Of a DNA stretch of 64,000 bases, positions 23,867 to 34,748 are shown piece by piece; position 1 is the first letter of the stretch, and the number at the start of each line of letters is the position of its first letter. The notes below the pieces were generated by a model. It was not told the origin of the DNA, did no database searches, and saw only the letters and a list, made by a program, of their open reading frames with translations. The DNA is from Daucus carota subsp. sativus (taxonomy: Eukaryota > Streptophyta > Magnoliopsida > Apiales > Apiaceae). The stretch is taken from assembly GCF_001625215.2 (NCBI RefSeq), contig NC_030381.2, positions 51,483,214 through 51,547,213 of the forward strand, read 5' to 3'. The position numbers and the translations under genes are program-made.

Positions 23867-24230
23867 TAGGGGTGAAAGTTCGATAGGCTCGAGTTCGGCT
23901 CGAAAACTCAAATGATTTCCCCAAATATTTACAAAACTCGAAACATGATCAGTTCGGCTCGAGTTCGATTCGATTAAATATATAAAAAAAATGTAAAATC
24001 AAATACTTAATATAATAATATAGAAATAATATTAAAATAATTATAATAGTACATGCTCGATTAGGCTCGCGAGACTCACGAACCGAGTCATATGAAGCTC
24101 GAACTCGGCTCGGTGAACTATTCGAATAGCTCGAGCTCGAGCTCGGCTCGATTATTTTCGAGTTGAATTCGAATATTTTACGAGCCGAGCCCGAGCAGCT
24201 CACGAACTGTTTGGCTCATTTACACCCCTA
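23867..24230. mobile_element. hAT-type MITE with TAGGGGTG ends
   Basis: It starts TAGGGGTGAAAG and ends TTTACACCCCTA. The flanks ATTCCAAC and TTTCCAAC (one mismatch) look like an 8-bp target duplication. The interior is full of GGCTCGAG/CTCGAGCC-type words. The minus-strand open frame at 24203-23949 is part of the repeat, not a gene. Confidence 0.82.
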
Positions 24231-24743
24231 AATTTCCAACCATCCTCCCAGTAAAAAAATATAGTCAATCATGTTTAGTTGATTATATTTGTCGAATCAA
24301 GTCAGTCTTACATATAATTTTACATAAGCACAATTATAGATAATCTCATTGGAGCATGTCTCCAAGCAAAAAAATTGCATAATGAGTTTAGCCAATCAAT
24401 ATAGTCAATCATTATATATATTGCCTTTGGAGATGCTCTTAAAACCTCGTTATTCATGCAGGAAAACAGTAATCAGGACCCAGGAGAGTATTATTACAGA
24501 CAAGTTTAATTAGGGTGGTTAATTAGATGGTGAGACCTGAGGACGTTAGAGTACATTTAAAAGAGAAGAAAATGAAGGCACTCATAAGTAGTTCTGTATA
24601 CTTGAATGCTGGAGAAAACAGTTGAGGAATTGAGGGTTGTGGGGAGCTCCACACTTTGGCATACTAAATTAATCTAATAGCAAAATAGTAATATAAATAT
24701 AGTATGCGGTTATGAATGTTGGTTGACATGGATGGAGCTTAAC

Positions 24744-24965
24744 TTAGCTTTGTCGACTTGGATCATTAGATGTTTCTCGACCCGGCATTGTGTTTTTGTG
24801 GTCATCATCTGTGGATTTTGCCAGCTCACTCCATCCAGACTTGGTGTTCCTCCGTAATTCGCTGAAATTTTTATGTATCCAAACATGTGATGAGGCCGAT
24901 GGAAATAGAGACAGTGTAGTAAACACGATTAGAATAATTGAAAATAAACACGAAAATGATTCCAT
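24744..24965 (-). CDS. Putative small secreted peptide precursor, unrecognised family
   Basis: A 73-codon frame begins at the ATG at 24965. Residues 1 to about 27 form a good signal peptide: MESFSCLFS, then a hydrophobic stretch rich in I, V, L and F ending LFPSASS. The rest is hydrophilic, with basic pairs (LRRN) and a C-terminal tail GRETSNDPSRQS. This is the layout of plant signalling-peptide precursors (signal, variable region, short C-terminal tail). The tail does not match CLE, CEP, PSK, RGF, IDA or PIP motifs as I know them, and there are too few cysteines for a cysteine-rich peptide. It stands alone in gene-poor DNA, and chance remains quite possible for a frame of this length. Confidence 0.35.
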   Translation of the reverse strand: MESFSCLFSIILIVFTTLSLFPSASSHVWIHKNFSELRRNTKSGWSELAKSTDDDHKNTMPGRETSNDPSRQS

Positions 24966-25991
24966 CAACGGGAAAGAATAACTGTTTTAATAAAATTATA
25001 TCATTTTAATCAAGTTTCATATTTTATCAAGAATCAAAACTAATCGATAGATATGTCATTTAAGGATTGATTGAAGAATTTTTCTGATAAAAAACGGAAA
25101 TTTTTAATTAAATCAGAATGTAATTGATAAATGAATAAAATATTTTTTAAAAATTAATCAGAGATTTTTAGATAATGATTCGAAAACAGTGAACTTGACA
25201 GTGTCAGTCAGTTTAATCAAGCTACTGACCAGCATGTTATAACTGTTAGACAGGACTTAAATATGTCCAAGTTTGATCTATGAAATTTTATAATTTTGGT
25301 TCAGGAATTGAAATATATATGTACAAGTACTGGCTACAGCTGAAGTGCTTATCCGCGGTGACATGCTGCTTTGTTACGTGTCCCACTCACCGCCCCAAAC
25401 CCTCAAGCTTGGTATTGGTATAAATTAAAGAGTACTTAATTTGAAGGTGCGAGTAAAAATATTTTGAAATAAACTTTTCTTTAAAGTGAAAAGTATTTTG
25501 AGATAAAAGTAAGATTAATGTTGGAATTATCAGCCCAAACTAGAATTCGAACTTTAGATAGATTTTCCAGTCCGCTAAAATATAATTTGGTTCACTTTAA
25601 ACTTAATAAAAAAAGTTCTGAACACTATATATTTACACAAGTCTATAAAGAATTTAAGCTAGTTTAAACATCCCTGCTGATCTATCCTTTTCCGAAATAA
25701 ATTTCAGTTATATTAATATTTTTAAGGTTTAGACGCGACATGAATCAACTCCATCTATGAGATATCAATGGTGCTCAAGTTTATTCTTATTAATTTTATA
25801 ATTTTGTAGAAAATTACATCCAAGTATACTGCTAAATCAACTTTACCGGCCCTTTTACATTTCTCATCCATTTTTGTTTCTTCTTTAATTATTGCTATCC
25901 TTTTTCTAGAATGATAAATAGCTCATTAATGGAAGCCGACCGGTATCTTGCCTGAATTGCGAACACTTTAGAGCTTGTATATATTATTATC

Positions 25992-26182
25992 GGTTTTTTC
26001 TAATGTATGCTCACGGGCACACACTAAGCGCGGAATTTTAAAAATTTGGGAGAATTTGATTGGCTCTCTTATCTTAATAATGGTGGACCTCTGCAAATGC
26101 AACAACCACACCAATCAAAATCTCTCAAACATATCAATTTCCGCGCTTAGCATGTGTCAATGGGCACACATTAAACAAACCC
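25992..26182. mobile_element. MITE with GGCACACA-bearing inverted ends
   Basis: The left part (GGTTTTTTCTAATGTATGCTC, then GGGCACACACTAAGCGCGGAA) is inversely matched on the right by TTCCGCGCTTAGCATGTG and GGGCACACATTAAACAAACC. The middle holds GATTGG/CCAATC. The same family appears at 54238-54513. Target duplication is not clear. Confidence 0.65.
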
Positions 26183-26286
26183 TATAATTATTTTCGTGAA
26201 TCAATGGTGTTTCATCTAAATTTCATATTATGCCATTTAATAGTAACGAAACTCATACGATACCGTATAGTTTGCGAAAAAAGATA

Positions 26287-26438
26287 CTTCCTCTGTCCCA
26301 ATGAATTGTATACTTTTTTTTTTTTGAAACGTTTTTTTTGGAACGTCTCACCAATTGTATACATTCCCAAAATAGCAATTTTATTCCTTGGTCTATGTGT
26401 CCCAACCATTTGTATACAAATAGCTGGGACGGAGGGAC
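26287..26438. mobile_element. Stowaway MITE
   Basis: Short element with ends CTTCCTCTGTCCCAATGAAT and ATAGCTGGGACGGAGGGAC, TA on both sides, and GTATAC-containing inner repeats related to the 19643-19893 element. Confidence 0.85.
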
Positions 26439-26440
26439 TA

Positions 26441-27144
26441 CTGTATACTGTAGCTACCATGTCAACAAAGTCGTAGTAGAGCAGTTACAACGAGAAAACG
26501 ATGGTATTAATTTCAAATTTGATCCCCCTAACCTACTGGGATTATTCATAACAGTAGCATGCACCAAGTATAAATATTAAATGGTCTAGCTTATACCTTT
26601 CTAAATTTTGCATCAGCAGTAGCTAGATACCTCCGAAGAATAAGCTAAATTAAAGATCAGTAGGTATTAATACAAAACTTCTTTCATAAAAATTTATCGG
26701 ACAACTGATTTTGATTATGATCTCGTAAATTTGGACACTGCAGAAGCCTATTTCATTAGCGATCTCATTTTCAAAGAATATGTTACGGAATTTCCCTACC
26801 ACCTCCTGCATTGGCATTAAGAAAAGCATATGCCAGAACACCCTATTGGAGAAAAGTTCATCCTAAGGCGAAAGAACTTCATTGAACATACGACCATGAC
26901 TCCATGAGGGCTAACACGCACTGAAAATTAGCTAATTTTTCCTCCTCACTCCTCAGCAATAGCAACTTCATCGAACATATATGATACTATCTATGACGGA
27001 TCACCTGGGACCACAGGAGAAGCTATCCTATCCAGCTCAATGCCTCTCTGTTTTAGTTGTGTGTTTTAGTACTACAAGCAATTGTCCAATAATTCCTTGT
27101 CCTACTCAGAATCGAATTAATTGATATCTATAAACAGGTGATTA
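26441..27144. other. Intergenic, nothing recognised
   Basis: No gene, terminal repeat or tandem array was recognised between the Stowaway element and the solo LTR. Confidence 0.4.
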
Positions 27145-27149
27145 TGTAC

Positions 27150-27648
27150 TGATAAGGTACCACGCTACAGTAACCGCCAACAGTACCCGCCCCAGCTACA
27201 GGACTTGGAAATCCCCAAAGTCAGACCTCATCATTACTAAGTACAAGGCAAACAGGATGACAAGCATGCACAAATCCCAAAAGGACAGAAAAAAAGACAG
27301 TAGTTGCACCAAAACGGCCACCCATGTTGGGGAGTGTCTACAGACCCATTCCCGCCACTATAGCAACAGTGGCGGCCAAGGGCCTATATAAGGGACTCCC
27401 CAGCCAAAGTGGAAGGTAAGTGCAAGTTCTCTCAGAAAAGCTCTCTCTCTCTCTCAAAACACATCATACTTTAGAGTGAAAACTCTCTGATTTCCCTAAC
27501 TTGTCAAGCACATCCAAGTCACTGATTATCACGCCGGAGGCGCCTCACGGGATGTCACCCCCCGTGTAGCGTTGTTTTGCAGGTTAGGTCTTGCCTGAAG
27601 CTCCCCGGAACAGTGCATTGGAACCCTAGACGAGATTTGGAGTTATCA
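27150..27648 (+). mobile_element. Solo LTR of a retrotransposon
   Basis: The 499-base unit begins TGATAA and ends TTATCA, the usual TG...CA inverted termini. TGTAC flanks it on both sides (27145-27149 and 27649-27653), a 5-bp target duplication. Inside, a TATATAAGG promoter box at 27385-27393 is followed by CT-rich leader-like sequence, fixing the plus orientation. Base composition is clearly more GC-rich than the surroundings. No internal retrotransposon domain, primer-binding site or second LTR is present, so the element was probably reduced by recombination between its LTRs. Confidence 0.88.
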
Positions 27649-27773
27649 TGTACCTACCGGATGATGATATTCACTTTAAAAACCTTCTCATATCCGGACA
27701 CATGATACAGCAAAAAAAAAACAAAAAAAAACAATGTCTGCTGACTGTTTCTTCGAGGACATCCTGGCAGTAG

Positions 27774-27867
27774 ATCGACTTAAGTGTGTTCAAAAATCAT
27801 GGTATCATCTCATACAATCTATCGACTTAAGTGTGTTCAAAAATCATGGTATCATCTCATACAATCT
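27774..27867. repeat. Perfect 47-bp tandem duplication
   Basis: The 47-base unit starting ATCGACTTAAGTGTG occurs twice back to back (27774-27820, 27821-27867) without a mismatch, between the solo LTR and the 3' end of the receptor kinase gene. Confidence 0.95.
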
Positions 27868-28336
27868 CTGTACTTCATAGCTCTCCACTCTTGTTATCAT
27901 CGTTTCATGTACATGCTTGTGCACAAGTAACTTGTCATGATTTATAAAATCGATCTGCAACATCATCCGCTAGTTAGTTCTGATGTTGTCCAGAATTAGA
28001 GCAAATTCAATACCCCGTCCAGGTTACCAGTCATTATCCTCTTTTTACATGTCAGCCAATTAATCAAAAGGTAGCCTTTTTAATAAACAGAGTGAATTAC
28101 TCTAATGCAACGGACAAGTCCAACGCTTGACAACAGTTGGTCAAAAACAGGAAAAGTTATAAACTTGACATGAGTATCAAGCCATGTTTTAATTCAAGCA
28201 AAGAACATATTGTAACTTACAAATATAAAGATAGGAACTGCAGAGTTACAAATTGATTCTCTTTTGTCACATTGGGTGATTACATATGAAAATGCTTATG
28301 TCTAATATCGCATGGGGATTCCAGGTTAAACCCAGG

Positions 28337-31300
28337 TTACTGCCTGCGCCGCAGAAGTTTGTCTCTTGCCACATGGAGCTGCTTAATCACGACAGCAATG
28401 TCAATGCGTTCTCTTGGTGTTTCAACTGAACACCGTATCCCCACTTCAAATATGGATGCCAAACATGCCTCCATTGTAGCCTTGTTGTATGATTGGCTCT
28501 CAATCAAGCCAAGATCTTCCTGATCCAGTATAATCCGAGGGTCAGCAATGTCCATCACTCTATCTGGGAGCGCCTTATTGACATAGTCGTAAAGGTTACC
28601 ACCATCGCCCATTAATATGCTGCTTTCTGTAGGTCGTTTCCCAGAGAACATCTCTAGTAAAAGTATTCCATAGCTATACACGTCTCCCTCTGCGGATATC
28701 TCCCCACCCATTCCATACTCTGCACAACTATTTTGTTAAAACTGAGAAAATAGGGATGTTTTTCCATATATAATAATATTGAACATCTATTGTTATTGTT
28801 CTTTATATGCTTAAAGAACGAGCCAAAGTGACAGATCAAGAATACATAGCTAAAACCAATATGTAGAGCAGTACTAAACAATAAAGAAGAAGAATTTACC
28901 TGGAGGAACATATCCAACAGTTCCACGGATACCAGTTGAACTCATTTGTACTTGATTGATGTCACTTGTTGTCATGCAGAACCTCGCCAAACCAAAATCA
29001 CCAACATGTGCAACAAAAACCTCATCAAGAAGAATATTGCTTGGCTTTATGTCACAATGGATGATACTTGTGTGGCCGTGATGATGTAGGTAATTTAATC
29101 CCGTTGCAATATCAATGGAAATATTTAGTCTCTGGAGCAGACTCAAGTTTCTTTCATTCCCAGAACTTAGATGTAACCAGTCATCTAGACTACCATTCAT
29201 CATAAATTCGAAAACCAATGCCTTGAAATCATTACCTTTAAAATCTGTGCTAGAGCATGCTGTTATGATCTTGATAAGATTTCGGTGGCGAATATTCCTC
29301 AGGATTTCACACTCTGCCAAAAAGCTTTTGTTGGCTCCCCTTACCTCAGCATTTAGTACTTTCACAGCAAAAGTCTGTTCCAGTGATTCAAAAGTTCCTT
29401 TGTAAACCGAACCATATCTTCCTTCACCAAGCAAATTATTTGGAGAAAATTCGTTTGTAGCTAGTAAAAGCTCTTGGTATGAAAGCTTGGGGTACCGGCT
29501 GTCTTGTAACTCTGATACAGTGATATTCATTTGCTTGGACTTTCGCTGTCGAAGAAAAAGTACGGTAAGACATGCTAACAAGATCGCAAGGGGCAGAATG
29601 ACAAGGAGGAGTATTATTTTCAGGTGAGTAGTCTTCTTCTTTGTCCTTAAGAATTTTACAGGACAAGGAGGCAATTGCAATGCTTGAATACCACCACAAA
29701 GCCGCAAATTTCCAACAACTGAAAAATGACTAACATTGGAAAATAGACCTCCTTTTGGCACTTCACTGCCAAGCTTGTTGTGCGACAGATTGAGGAACTC
29801 AATTAATTTGAAACTATCAAAAAATCTTGGGATATTCTCAGATATGTTATTACTTGAGAGATCTAGAATCACAAGACTCTTTAAAGCTTTAAAAGAAGAT
29901 GGAATTTTACCTTCAAACTGGTTTCCTTCCATTAGTAGAGCCTCTAACATCACACAATCACCCAGAGTACTTGGTATGTAGCCCGTTAATCTGTTCCGTG
30001 AAACATCTAGTTGAACTAGTTGTTTGAAGCTTCCAATGCTTGATGGCAGTGGCCCTGTGAATAGATTGTTGTCTAAATTCATGACAAAACACTGAGAAGA
30101 AAACCCAACTATTTGCTCAGGTATCACACCTCCAAGGCTGTTGTTTGTAAGAAACACTTCCTGTAGAGTGGAAATATTGCACAATTCAATAGGTATGCTT
30201 CCTTGAAGCATATTATTTGGTAAACTGAGAACACTCAATTTTGTGATGTTGCCAATAGAAGTTGGAATAACTCCTGAAATGTTGTTGTCTCCCAGATATA
30301 TTCTTCCTAGCTTTGATAGCTCTCCAATTGATTCTGGAATGGACCCTGTTAAGAAGTTGCCAGACAATGCAAGTCGCGTTATGTTCACAAGTTTTCCAAT
30401 TTCATAAGGTATGTTTCCGTGTATTTGGTTTCCGGCCATATCCAACATCTCCAGAGTTATGGAGAGATTTGCAATCGAATTCGGGATCTCCCCCCTTAAA
30501 CCAATATCATCTATGGCCAATACCTTTAGATGGGTACAGTTGACTAGAGAATCAAAGAAGCCAAAGTCATTGGAAAGCTGACTGTTTCTGAGTGGATTGC
30601 CACTCAAACTTAGCACTTGAAGGTTTTGAAGGCTTCCCAAATTCATTGGTATAGGGTCTGTGAATATGTTATAGGATATGTCAAAAGTAACAAGATTGGA
30701 AATATTGGTAATAGATGGTGGAAGCGATCCTGAAAATCTGTTCCTTCCAAGGTATAACTGTTGTAGATTTGGAAGGGTGAAATCCAAATCTGTTGGAAGT
30801 GTTCCTTCTAACTCATTGCCATCCAGAGCAACCTCAGCGAGGGACGAAATGTTGTAAAGTGGCAGGGGAACCGTACCTGACAACCTGTTTGTGGACAATA
30901 TAATAATCTCTAGTTTTGTGAGATGAGAAATTTCCAAAGGTATGCCCCCTGTTAGATTGTTACTGCGTAGATCAATACCTTGAAGATGTGATAGATTCCC
31001 AAGTGAAGGTGGAATTGATCCAGTAAACCGATTCATTCCAAGATTAGTATTAATTTTGGACCAAGAAGCAAATACTGTAGGTAATTTTCCTTCAAGATGG
31101 TTGTCATACATGCTGATGTTTATGATATTTACACAATGACTCAAATTGGAAGGGAATTCACCTTGAAAATCATTGTATCCAAGTTCAAGATATTGTAGGT
31201 GAGACAGCCGGCTGATTTCATTGGGGATTGAGCCATGAAAGCGATTCTGATAGAGGTAAATGGCCCTCAGAAAAGTGAGGTTTCCAATATGAGAAGACAA

Positions 31301-31564
31301 TGTGCCAGCCAATTGATTCCAGGAAAGGTCTAATTCTGTAACTCTCTGCCGTCTGTGGCTGCATGTAACGCCATTCCACTGACAGAAGTGGATGGAATCG
31401 TTCCACGAGTTTAGCAGACCCGAAGGGTCTATTGGTATCGAAGCCTTGACAGAAAGCAAAGCCTGGTGATCAGTGACATTGTTTGAAAATGAATACACAA
31501 GTATTGTTGAGTTTGTTAACACCCAAATTATGAGGATGATGAACCACAGACAGCTAGAATTCAT
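28337..31564 (-). CDS. LRR receptor-like kinase, subfamily XII (At3g47570/EFR-like), non-RD
   Basis: Two exons, 31564-28900 and 28719-28337, join at a phase-1 GT-AG intron to give 1,015 residues. Order: signal peptide (1 to about 26), LRR N-cap with DHQALLSVKA and paired cysteines in the FCQWNGVTC segment, about twenty LRRs with IP-type repeats, and a Cys pair in LCGGIQALQLPPCP. A membrane helix follows (about 648-670), then a kinase domain. The kinase has the glycine loop GEGRYGSVYKG, AVKVL lysine, HCDIKPSNILLD catalytic loop and GDFGLARF. Cysteine replaces the usual arginine before the catalytic aspartate, marking a non-RD kinase, the class tied to innate immune receptors such as EFR, FLS2 and Xa21. 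It acts at the plasma membrane. The ligand is unknown. The intron position before EYGMGGEISAEGDVYSYG is typical of this subfamily. Relics of sister genes lie at 9361-9936 and 33257-33388. Confidence 0.95.
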
Positions 31565-31695
31565 GGCAGTGCAATAGAAAAGCAGCAGTAAATATGTAGT
31601 GGTTTTACGAAATCAGATATGCAAGAGCGAGTGTATACAGTTTTCTGAGTGCAAATTGAAGTATTGGTAGTGCAGATAGAGAGAAACACACTCCT

Positions 31696-31704
31696 TATTT
31701 TATA
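31696..31704 (-). promoter_or_regulatory. TATA box of the receptor kinase gene
   Basis: The minus strand reads GCTATAAAATAAGG about 135 bases before the start codon, a good TATA box with a reasonable leader length. Confidence 0.6.
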
Positions 31705-31709
31705 GCAAG

Positions 31710-33256
31710 AACTTTGAGTGAATGAAATTTTTATGGTCAGTAACAAGTACAACATTTACCGCGTCTCTCATTGACTCCAACTAGCAATTTTGGTTAAAGT
31801 TGGCTCAAGTCAAGCAAAGATCAGAAGGTTTATCCGGAATTATTGTAAAGTGCAAGGTCAACTAGTGTCATTTTCTAGTATAATTTTGTCTCCAGCAACT
31901 GACTTGAATTAAGTAAAGTAACTAAGATGTTTTAGCAAAAAAAGGTCTGCTAAGATCTTTCCTGCTAAAAATTTTAGCAGGCAAAATGTGTTTAGCCAAG
32001 GGGCTTAGTGGCTTACAAATAAAATCATCCTGCAAATATTTACTGCATATACTGATTGTGATTTATATTTGACACATGGCTAATCAAGTACTTGCCCAAG
32101 GAGAACAAATCCATAAATTATGTTCTTTCATATGTATGACACCAAGTTAGTGCAGAGCAGTTTTCATGATCCTGCAGAATTTAGTAGCCGGGGGTCTTCA
32201 CGGAAACAGGCTCCCTACTCTTTCAGAATAAGGCATTGATCCGCATACATTTTACTCTCCTGACATATACTAAGCATTTTTGGCTTGGTTTGGTTTGATA
32301 AGTTTTACATATTTTTTAAGCCAAGATGATTCTCCGGGGATTGCCACAGACTTGAGACATATGTGGTTAGAATGGTTCTCCGAATTCATTGACCTGTCTA
32401 TATTTGAGATATTGTCTTGATCTGTATTTGTAATTTTCCATTGGGTTCAAGTGAGCCGCAATACTAGAATCTGTCACCTACAAGGCTACAACAAGTTACA
32501 AGTTACAACCTTGACAGTGGTTTGTCAACTATGAGGCGGGGTACCCGTACCTACATATCCTTTGAAGTTGAGAAATTTAACAGAATTTAGGCAAGGACAT
32601 CGGAAATCACATGGTCCTGAAAATTGATCTGATCGTTTATTGATCGGGAGTTTTATAGTAGGCATATAATGTGAGTTTGTTACTTGGAAAATACAGTTAT
32701 AAGCAAAAACAATTATAATTAAAAACCTAAATCTCCATATGTTGCGGAGAAATGTTAGAGCTAGTCACTGACTAATCTTCACATGACTCATTTTAACCAC
32801 CGGCATAACTATATATCATTATGTTAAATCTTGAAAATTAATTAACAGAAAATTTAATAAAATCAGGAGATGATGTGTGAGTCACATGGATTAAAAAAAA
32901 ACGAATATACAAAAAAATATAAAAAAATTGTAGCAAGCATATTATCTATTTGTTAATTTTATTTTATTTTTAAATTTAACGGAGTGATAGTGACTTAAAT
33001 GAGTCCTATAGAGATCTAGTATTCTCTTATAATTTTTTTTATGAGAATAGGCACTTTGATATAATCATCTCAGAAAATTTGCCAAAAAAGGAGTTATCAA
33101 TTTGTAATTGGTTAAATCCTCGTAAAAATAATAGACCCCGCAGAGACATCAGAGTATCAGACCCACAAATCAAGACATATCACTTGTCTAATGGGAACTA
33201 TTTTGCATAGTATGATCTTGAAGCGATGTTATGTATAGGTTTAGTGAAGTTACCCG
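31710..33256. other. Upstream region of the receptor kinase, no other gene
   Basis: About 1.5 kb without a recognisable gene. A short inverted repeat, CCTGCTAAAA then TTTTAGCAGG, lies at 31961-31981. Confidence 0.5.
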
Positions 33257-33388
33257 GGGCTGCATGTAACACAATTCCCGGCAGAAGTGGATGGAATTGT
33301 TCCCTAAGGATAGCACACTGCACCCACACCCAGTGGATCATCTGTTATTGAGGCCTTGAAAGAAACCAATCAATGACATTGCTTGATA
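33257..33388 (-). pseudogene. 5' fragment of a sister LRR receptor kinase
   Basis: Plus-strand words GGCTGCATGTAAC, AGAAGTGGATGGAAT, GTTCC, GAGGCCTTGA and AATGACATTG occur in the same order in the intact kinase gene at about 31360-31485. There they encode the region from the start of the mature protein to the FCQWNGVTC segment. Indels break the frame. The fragment stops exactly where the Stowaway element begins, and no homology was found beyond it. It is on the same strand as the intact gene and about 1.7 kb upstream of it. Confidence 0.75.
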
Positions 33389-33661
33389 CTCAACTCCGTC
33401 CCACCGCATTCTTTATCATTTCCTTTTTGAACCTTCCATTCATTTTTTTACATTCCACAACTTTTATAAAATAGTTAATGGGTCCCACCACTTTTTCTTC
33501 TTTTTCACACCACTTTTATTCCACTGTCTCTTTTTTATATATTAAAAATCAATGATTCTCACCACTTCACCCACTTTTCTTTCTCTTTTCCACTATTTTA
33601 TACATATTTCTTAACCTCCGTGCCCAAACTTAATGTAAAAAATTGGGTGGGACGGAGGGAG
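33389..33661. mobile_element. Stowaway MITE at the edge of the kinase relic
   Basis: The ends are CTCAACTCCGTCCCACC and GGGTGGGACGGAGGGAG, with TA on both sides. The interior contains CCCACCACTTT-type words repeated. Confidence 0.85.
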
Positions 33662-33663
33662 TA

Positions 33664-34748
33664 TTACATTTTCAGAAGTAAAGTTTATGGAAAAAAATAA
33701 GATATGACAATTGTGTATTTATAGAAGAACAATATGACCGTTTTTTATGTTTATTTTACAAATAAATACGTTATATTAAAGTTACCAGTTTAATGTTGTA
33801 ATTTAAAAATATAAAAGTATTGCTTAAACAAGAAAAGTGAGGGTGGTACCCATCATCCAGGTGATTGAAGTTTCTTTCAGAACGTGTTTCAAATTTTTAC
33901 GTGAAAAAGAAAAGCAAAGAATTAAAATTACAGAATCGAATGAAAAAAAGTGCATCATAGCTATTTCTTGATTTTTTTCGAGTTCTTAAAGCTATCAAAA
34001 ATAAAATCAGAATAGATATATTATTATGTTTTGTGGCTAGTCACCAGACCCAATATTTTCACTCGTAATATAAAAACTTCAGAGAGAAATTTAGGACATA
34101 TTTATCGTTGCTTTCTTTTTCTCCAAAACAAAAAAAAACATATAAATAAATGGACTTGAACATGTCCACACCAAAAATTGACATTGTTTTGGTTTAACAG
34201 AAGGTGATTCTCTCATATAATCTGTCATCTGATGCAACTAATATTTACTTATTTCTTTCATCATACAACAAAAACATTAATTCAACCAGCACGATCCTTG
34301 TATAAACATATACCCAATGTGTACATGCTAATGCTAAACCTTATTTAATACGTAAAATTACGGGTACAAGGATCTTCACTTCACTATCATAAATGTTGCT
34401 CAAAGAAGATTAGACTTGCAAAAGTATACCAGTTCCTAATACCTATAGTTACTAGTGCAAATATACATGCATTGGTGTTGCATTCCACCGTATACAGCAA
34501 GGAGTCAAAAGAAACCCTATTAACTTGACCACCCTTGCGTCCAAGCCTATATTCTGAAACGGAACCACAACAATTTTTACAGCTTATTTGCACGATAGAA
34601 AATATCATACATACCAAGCTCACAAATTAAGCTACTTAGACAGAGTAAAAGAGTATATAAAGCGTTTTCGCCAAGTCTGTCTTGAAGCTCATAATCTACT
34701 AACAACGTCAATATTCAAAGATTATAATACCTACCGTCATGACCATGT
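33664..34748. other. Intergenic and 3' flank of the VMA12-like gene
   Basis: No gene recognised. The last few hundred bases are probably 3' untranslated sequence of the minus-strand VMA12-like gene. A 78-codon minus-strand frame there (34623-34387) shows no family resemblance. Confidence 0.4.

Noticed and set aside
23949..24203. 84-codon minus-strand frame
   Set aside because: Lies wholly within a hAT-type MITE with matching flanking repeats.
31961..31981. Short inverted repeat CCTGCTAAAA/TTTTAGCAGG as a terminator or regulatory site
   Set aside because: Isolated in intergenic DNA with no gene end nearby. Short palindromes of this kind are common in AT-rich sequence.
34387..34623. Possible extra exon downstream of the VMA12-like gene
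   Set aside because: The VMA12 frame already ends at a natural stop at 34749 with full family length. This is more likely 3' untranslated sequence.
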